From Planctomycetaceae bacterium (GTDB lineage Bacteria > Planctomycetota > Planctomycetia > Pirellulales > Thermoguttaceae), in contig JAIRLW010000177.1 of NCBI GenBank assembly GCA_031259095.1, forward strand, positions 1 to 10,010: a DNA stretch of 10,010 nt, written 5' to 3'. The notes beneath the pieces are model-generated. The model worked only from the letters and a program-made list of their open reading frames with translations, was not told where the DNA came from and searched no databases. Below, piece by piece: positions 5,266-10,010 of the stretch (position 1 is the first letter of the stretch; every line of letters starts with the position of its first letter). Made by a program: the position numbers and the translations under genes.

Positions 5266-7356
5266 ATGTCTCTTGAAATTCCTGATCTTCGTTCTCCGGT
5301 TCAGTATTTGAAGGGGGTTGGTACGCAGCGTGCGGAAATTTTGAAACGAATTGGAATTTATCGGGCGGCGGATTTATTGTTCTATTTTCCGCGTGATTAT
5401 CAGGATATGACGGAACGGCGTGAAATCGACCAACTCAAGGAAGATCGTTCAGTACAAACAATTATTGGTACCATTGAAGAATGGGACACGCGGTCCACTG
5501 TTCGCGGTCAACTTCTCAGTCTTGTTATAAATTGCAACAATAAAGGTTATGTGAAAGGACTTTGGTTTAAGATGCCGTATATGATGCGTGATTTTGCCAG
5601 CGGCAGGCGTGTGATGTTAACCGGCAAACCGAAATATGATCATCCTTTTTGGGTGATGATGCATCCGCAGATCACGTATCTTGCCGAAACGGAAAATGAA
5701 GACGAAGTCGAACCGTATTTACCGATTTATTCGTTGACGGAAGGACTGAAACAATTTCATCTCCGAAGAATTCTTCGCAATATGTTACCGGTTTATGCTC
5801 CGTTGCTTGACGAAGTTTTTCCCGAACAATTTCTGGCGGAACACAAATTGTTACCGATACGCGAAGCGATTCCGGCGATTCATTTTCCGCCGGACAAAAC
5901 GACCATGTTGTGGGCGAAACGTCGTTTTATTTATCAGGAACTTTTTGTACTACAACTTGGTTTGGCGGTTCGCCGTCTTCAGCATCGTACTCATTTGAAA
6001 GCGTCACCGTTGCCGGTTGACCCCAAGATTGATATTCGGATTCGGCAACGATTTCCGTTCACTTTAACGAAAGCGCAGGAACGGGTGATCAAGGAAATTT
6101 CGAACGATATGTCGCGTCCGGTTCCGATGAACCGGTTGTTACAGGGCGATGTGGGGAGCGGTAAAACGGTTGTGGCGGTTTACGCGATGCTTCTTGCGGT
6201 TGCCAACGGTCATCAGGCGGTGTTTATGGCGCCGACCGAAGTGTTGGCGCGGCAACATTTGCGTACATTAACCCGAATGCTCGAAAACAGTCAGGTTAAA
6301 ATTGTACCGTTATTCGGCGGTCAGAAACCGAATGAACGCGCTCATGTTTTACAAGATATTGCAACAGGTTCGGCTCAGATTGTTGTTGGAACGCAGGCGA
6401 TTATTCAGAATGAAATTTCGTTCCAAAAACTTGGACTGGTGGTGATCGATGAGCAGCATAAATTCGGTGTTCTCCAACGTGCCGCGTTGAAAACCGGCGG
6501 AAAATTTGATCCGCATTATCTGGTGATGACGGCAACGCCGATTCCGCGAAGTGTTACGATGACATTGTTCGGCGATCTTGATGTATCAATAATGAACGGA
6601 ATGCCGCCGGGCAGACAAAAAGTTACAACCTATCTCGCCGGACCGGAACGCCGTACCGCATGGTGGGATTTTGTTGCGCGAAAAGTTACAGAAAACGGTT
6701 GGCAAGGTTATGTTGTGACGCCGTTGGTTGAAGAGTCGGAAAATTTTGATGCGCGAAGTCTTCAAGAAGTTTATGAACAATTATCGACCGGTCTGCTCAA
6801 AGGAATTCGGCTTGGTATTATTCACGGTCGAATGCCTGCTGCGGAAAAAGAAAAAATTATGTTCGATTTCCGTACAGGCGAAATTCAAATCCTGATTGCG
6901 ACAACAGTTATTGAGGTTGGCGTGGATGTTCCGAATGCGAATCTGTTGACGATTGAAAGTGCAGAACGTTTCGGGTTATCGCAATTGCATCAACTTCGCG
7001 GAAGAATCGGACGAGGCGGCAATCCGGGTTATTGCACCGTATTTTGTAACGCGGTTACGGAAGAATCGCAAAAACGGTTACAGGCGTTTGTGAAGTTATC
7101 GGACGGATTTAAACTGGCGGAAAAAGATTTTGAAATTCGCGGCGCCGGTGATTTATTTGGAACGCAACAACACGGAATGCCTCCGTTTCGTGTTGCGGAT
7201 TTAGTGCGGGACAAGGAAATTCTGTACGAAGCCAAAAAAGACGCAACTGATTTAGTTTTTTCCGATCCCGGCTTAGCAAAACCGGAACACGCCAAACTCC
7301 GACGTCAAATGTTAGGTCGTTACGGTGCGGTTCTCAATCTGGGCGACGTCGGATAA
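5266..7356 (+). CDS. recG: ATP-dependent DNA helicase RecG
   Basis: Superfamily 2 double-stranded DNA translocase that remodels stalled replication forks and branched recombination intermediates. Complete: 696 aa against 693 in E. coli. An N-terminal region with SPVQYLKGVG (10-19) and the OB-fold wedge domain (about 60-140) bind the branch point. Helicase motifs follow in order: QGDVGSGKT (Walker A, 293-301), DEQH box (395-398, family form DEQHKFG), TATPIPR (422-428), IHGRM (519-523), TTVIEVGVDVPN (546-557) and QLRGRIGRG (576-584). The C-terminal signature LAEKDFEIRGAGDLFGTQQ (617-635) and FRVADLVRD (641-649) is typical of RecG. The ATG is the first possible start after an in-frame TAG (5248-5250) and has no Shine-Dalgarno. 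It stands alone, convergent with the next gene, with no visible link to the upstream complex. Confidence 0.97.
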   Translation: MSLEIPDLRSPVQYLKGVGTQRAEILKRIGIYRAADLLFYFPRDYQDMTERREIDQLKEDRSVQTIIGTIEEWDTRSTVRGQLLSLVINCNNKGYVKGLWFKMPYMMRDFASGRRVMLTGKPKYDHPFWVMMHPQITYLAETENEDEVEPYLPIYSLTEGLKQFHLRRILRNMLPVYAPLLDEVFPEQFLAEHKLLPIREAIPAIHFPPDKTTMLWAKRRFIYQELFVLQLGLAVRRLQHRTHLKASPLPVDPKIDIRIRQRFPFTLTKAQERVIKEISNDMSRPVPMNRLLQGDVGSGKTVVAVYAMLLAVANGHQAVFMAPTEVLARQHLRTLTRMLENSQVKIVPLFGGQKPNERAHVLQDIATGSAQIVVGTQAIIQNEISFQKLGLVVIDEQHKFGVLQRAALKTGGKFDPHYLVMTATPIPRSVTMTLFGDLDVSIMNGMPPGRQKVTTYLAGPERRTAWWDFVARKVTENGWQGYVVTPLVEESENFDARSLQEVYEQLSTGLLKGIRLGIIHGRMPAAEKEKIMFDFRTGEIQILIATTVIEVGVDVPNANLLTIESAERFGLSQLHQLRGRIGRGGNPGYCTVFCNAVTEESQKRLQAFVKLSDGFKLAEKDFEIRGAGDLFGTQQHGMPPFRVADLVRDKEILYEAKKDATDLVFSDPGLAKPEHAKLRRQMLGRYGAVLNLGDVG

Positions 7357-7390
7357 AGTAATTAAATGTCTAATTATTGTTTTTAAAATT

Positions 7391-7450
7391 ATTTTTGTTT
7401 GAGGTTAAAAAAGTATTCACCCTGAAAAGACAGTATATCTTGTGAATCAA
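7391..7450 (+). repeat. Short degenerate copy of the palindromic element
   Basis: Positions 7391-7418 are identical to 17-44 (28 bases). The next 32 bases (7419-7450) match 110-141 at 26 positions rather than the sequence following 44. The copy therefore looks like the first element with everything between its first two GCCCTGAAAGGGC repeats missing. It sits in the 164-base convergent gap after recG. Its palindrome has decayed to ACCCTGAAAAGAC, and no hairpins or terminal repeats are recognisable. Confidence 0.85.
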
Positions 7451-7520
7451 AATAGGGTTCGAATAATCCGGCGTAATATTGCACAACAAAAAATATGGCA
7501 ATTTTGTCCGGAACTTCGGG

Positions 7521-10010
7521 TTAAAATTTATTTGCTAAACGTTGGCGTTTATCCATGAAATATTGATACAACGCTTTTTGTTCGTCTGTCCAGGCGTTGG
7601 CTTCCGTGTACGAACCGCAAAACGGAACGCAAATGTCTATCCACGCCGCAATAGTTCGTTTTTCTGACGGTGAAACGTTGACGTCATAATGTGTTTTGTC
7701 CAAATATTTCATCAGCGGACTCTTTGATGAGCCGTTAAAATACGGCGGCAACACCTGCGGACGCGATTCCGCATCAACCCAATTCGTCAACTTCCCACTC
7801 ACCCCGTAATTCGTCAACTTCAAATACGATACCGTATAAAGTCTGCCGTTGCTCTGCCACGGATGTTCACGATATTTACCAAAATCATTTTGTAAATCCG
7901 AATGAACAACCCCGCGAAGATCAATTTTCGCAGAAAGTAAATCGCCCTTGCCAACCGTAACTTTCTCCGCATCATTGACATCTTCATTATGACAACGAAT
8001 ACAATGTTTGTCCCAAATCGGTTGAATCATTTCGGAATAACTGAAACCGCGCGGCGAATTATTGTTCACCGTGTAGAGTTTACTTTTGCCTGTTGCTTGT
8101 TGACCGCTGAAAGTTGATAATTTGTTTTCATGGCAACCAATACACGCAAACGTTTCTCCGGGTTGCAATGTTGTCCAACTCCGCATCGTTTGAACGCAAT
8201 AGCCGTTTTGGTCTAATAATTGAAAATAAACCGGAGTCCGTGCCGGAACTTCCACATAAACGCTGCCGTCTTGTTCAACCGGAACTTCACCGAGAATACG
8301 TTTCACATCCCATGAACCGCTTCCCGCCGCAATCGGAGTTGTTACACGGTCAACCGTTCCTCTTGCACCGAACATTTTATTTTGTCCCGCCGTTCTGCCG
8401 TCCCGAACATGAGCCGCCCGATACTCCAACGCAACAACACGCATCGATTTAATCGTTCCGCGCTTCACGCCTTCTGTCCCCTTGCCGATATAAACATCCC
8501 GTATGTAAAATTTGCCGGTTTTTTGGGTCAAATCAATTTGAGACGATTTCAATATCGGCTGATTCCGCGCCGTCAAAAGAACAGGTTGTCCGCAGGAAAT
8601 CGCCGAATCATACGCAAGCAATTCACGCTCGCCCTCACTGTTCATCCAATACAAACCAAACGGGATTTGATATTTTGTCCTTCTTTTCGCGCCGCCTTCG
8701 GGAATATACGCAACAATATAATTGTCTTCATCCGTTGCAAACGGATATTGAAACGTTTCGCCGTCTTGTCCGAATTGGTCATTAAGATGGGGAATACTGT
8801 CTTTCCAAACAGGAAGATTGCAAGGCTTCCGCGGCGCAAGAAATTCTATTCCGCTGTTGCCGTCCATTCCTTTCGCACGGTCAACCATGATCAACTTGCC
8901 CCGTTGATCAACATGATGCCCCGACGCAATTCCAATCACCTTATTCGTACCGGGAACGCCGCGAGCGTGAATAATTGCCGTCGGAAAATATTCACCGCCG
9001 CCGTAGAAAACTTGTTGCGCGGTACCATCGTAATCCATTTGAAAAAGCGGTTGCTGATGAACCGGATTACGGTCATTGTATTCCCATCGCGTGTAAATCA
9101 CCGCGCCGTTGTCAAGAACTTGCGGGTAAAGCGTATGAACTTGATCAAAACCAACACGCCGAATATTTTTGTTGCCAATATTGTAAATGTACAAATTACT
9201 CACCGGCACGGGCCAACAATCCGTTAGTTGTACGCATCGTGTTGACTGAAACACAATATTACCGTCCGGTAAATACGCCGGCTCCACATCAGAAACCGCA
9301 ACATCATTCGTCAACTGCTTCACTTCACGGCTCGCAACATCCATTTCATAAAGATGATAATCATCCGTTTGAATGTTGTTACGCATTGAGAAAACAATTC
9401 TCTTACCATCATAGGAAACATTGGGATCGCGGATTAAACCTGTTTTCGTTTCAAGAAGCAATTCGTCATTGAAATCGAAACCGAAACCGAAACCAAAACC
9501 AAAATCGGAATTGACGCCGGACGAATTGTTTTGCTCGATTTCGTGATTGACCTTATGATTGGCAAGAGTCAATGTCAATAAACGGAGTTGCGCACCGACG
9601 CGGAAGTCAGGACTTTGTTCTTTGTAAGGATGATCTGTAACCATATCGGTCGGATGCATTTGACAAGGACCGCTCAAAACGCAATGTTTGGCGTAAACGA
9701 TTTTGAGTTGACCGTCAATTCCGTTTTGCCGAATCCAATCGGCAAGACGAAGTTGACGGCGAATTTCGCACGCTTTGAGATACAACTTTTTCCATCGCGG
9801 ATCATTGCCCGAAACATTTTGCAACAATTTTTCCTCTTCCCGCAACAATTTCGTATCAACATTTTTGACTTCAAGTTCATCAAGAACTTTTCGCAACATT
9901 GCCGATTCCGTTGAACAATCTTTTGTTGTTTCGGCAAGCGGTAAACTTTCCGTTACTTCTTCATTGGTGAGTGCGTGAATGTCATAATTTTGTGCCGCTT
10001 TTCCGAAACG
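7521..10010 (-). CDS. HzsA-related beta-propeller/di-heme cytochrome c protein (5' end beyond window)
   Basis: Reading frame open to the right edge (830 codons visible). The ATG at 9899 is only the first Met, with 37 more in-frame codons upstream, so the true start and any signal peptide lie outside. Numbering from that Met, residues about 150-440 contain WD40/PD40-like propeller strands (DPNVSYDGKRIVFSMR, EPAYLPDGNIVFQST, LYPQVLDNGAVIYTRWEYND). Residues about 530-590 form a beta region ending in the heme site CIGCH (586-590). A second c-type heme site, CIRCH (633-637), follows after PIWDKH. This layout is that of proteins related to the hydrazine synthase alpha subunit, many of them in non-anammox planctomycetes. 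Probably exported and redox-active, with unknown substrate. No hydrazine synthase beta or gamma gene is present. A (Gly-Phe)n tract occupies residues 132-143. Confidence 0.85.
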   Translation of the reverse strand, partial: RFGKAAQNYDIHALTNEEVTESLPLAETTKDCSTESAMLRKVLDELEVKNVDTKLLREEEKLLQNVSGNDPRWKKLYLKACEIRRQLRLADWIRQNGIDGQLKIVYAKHCVLSGPCQMHPTDMVTDHPYKEQSPDFRVGAQLRLLTLTLANHKVNHEIEQNNSSGVNSDFGFGFGFGFDFNDELLLETKTGLIRDPNVSYDGKRIVFSMRNNIQTDDYHLYEMDVASREVKQLTNDVAVSDVEPAYLPDGNIVFQSTRCVQLTDCWPVPVSNLYIYNIGNKNIRRVGFDQVHTLYPQVLDNGAVIYTRWEYNDRNPVHQQPLFQMDYDGTAQQVFYGGGEYFPTAIIHARGVPGTNKVIGIASGHHVDQRGKLIMVDRAKGMDGNSGIEFLAPRKPCNLPVWKDSIPHLNDQFGQDGETFQYPFATDEDNYIVAYIPEGGAKRRTKYQIPFGLYWMNSEGERELLAYDSAISCGQPVLLTARNQPILKSSQIDLTQKTGKFYIRDVYIGKGTEGVKRGTIKSMRVVALEYRAAHVRDGRTAGQNKMFGARGTVDRVTTPIAAGSGSWDVKRILGEVPVEQDGSVYVEVPARTPVYFQLLDQNGYCVQTMRSWTTLQPGETFACIGCHENKLSTFSGQQATGKSKLYTVNNNSPRGFSYSEMIQPIWDKHCIRCHNEDVNDAEKVTVGKGDLLSAKIDLRGVVHSDLQNDFGKYREHPWQSNGRLYTVSYLKLTNYGVSGKLTNWVDAESRPQVLPPYFNGSSKSPLMKYLDKTHYDVNVSPSEKRTIAAWIDICVPFCGSYTEANAWTDEQKALYQYFMDKRQRLANKF
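9471..9506 (-). repeat. Hexanucleotide tandem repeat, six units, coding (Gly/Asp-Phe)n
   Basis: Six consecutive units RAAAYC on the plus strand, encoding D-F-G-F-G-F-G-F-G-F-D-F on the minus strand just before the propeller. The unit is in frame, so expansion or contraction would only alter linker length. Confidence 0.9.

Noticed and set aside
8382..9227. 281-aa open frame on the plus strand
   Set aside because: Wholly antisense to the well-supported HzsA-related gene; composition is Arg/Asn-rich without a recognisable domain.
9674..9899. ATG at 9899 as the true start of the HzsA-related gene
   Set aside because: The frame stays open for 37 more codons to the window edge, no Shine-Dalgarno is seen, and an exported heme protein needs a signal peptide that is absent after this Met.

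Overview
The window looks like chromosomal DNA from a fairly low-GC member of the Planctomycetota. This is an inference from three things. One gene encodes a hydrazine-synthase-alpha-like (HzsA-related) beta-propeller/cytochrome c protein, a family I associate mainly with planctomycetes. An ExbB-like gene is followed by two large, poorly characterised single-pass membrane proteins. Shine-Dalgarno sites are scarce: only the first gene has a clear one. No tRNA, rRNA, CRISPR array, transposase or phage gene was seen.

Layout: (1) 1-288 is a noncoding, almost mirror-symmetric element. It has 21/22 matching terminal inverted repeats, four copies of the small palindrome GCCCTGAAAGGGC (one with a changed base), and two hairpins whose stems differ by compensatory base-pair changes. 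(2) 321-4875 (+) holds three genes: an ExbB/TolQ/MotA-type channel subunit with a long cytoplasmic tail, a 680-aa single-pass protein with coiled coil and Q/N/S-rich linker, and a 353-aa single-pass protein with an ExbD-like membrane Asp. The first two overlap by 4 nt. The third is separated by 194 nt containing heptanucleotide repeats, and a second heptamer array in opposite orientation follows it. (3) 4876-5265 is noncoding and holds the heptamers plus a six-fold GTCCC phased repeat. (4) 5266-7356 (+) is a complete recG helicase gene. (5) 7357-7520 is a convergent intergenic region with a short degenerate copy of the first element. (6) 7521-10010 (-) is the 3' part of the HzsA-related gene, whose start lies beyond the right edge.

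The three genes at 321-4875 probably make one inner-membrane, ion-motive-force-driven complex: one channel protein plus two different ExbD/MotB-like partners. By my reading the two partners share a C-terminal domain present three times in total (twice in the 680-aa protein, once in the 353-aa protein), and only the 353-aa protein carries the Asp expected to move protons. No peptidoglycan-binding OmpA-like domain and no nuclease or helicase partner is seen, so a flagellar stator or a Zorya defence system is not supported. recG and the HzsA-related gene look like unrelated neighbours. The least explained features are the three-gene motor-like complex, the covarying palindromic element, and the heptamer arrays that supply the stop codon of one gene and abut the start codon of the next.
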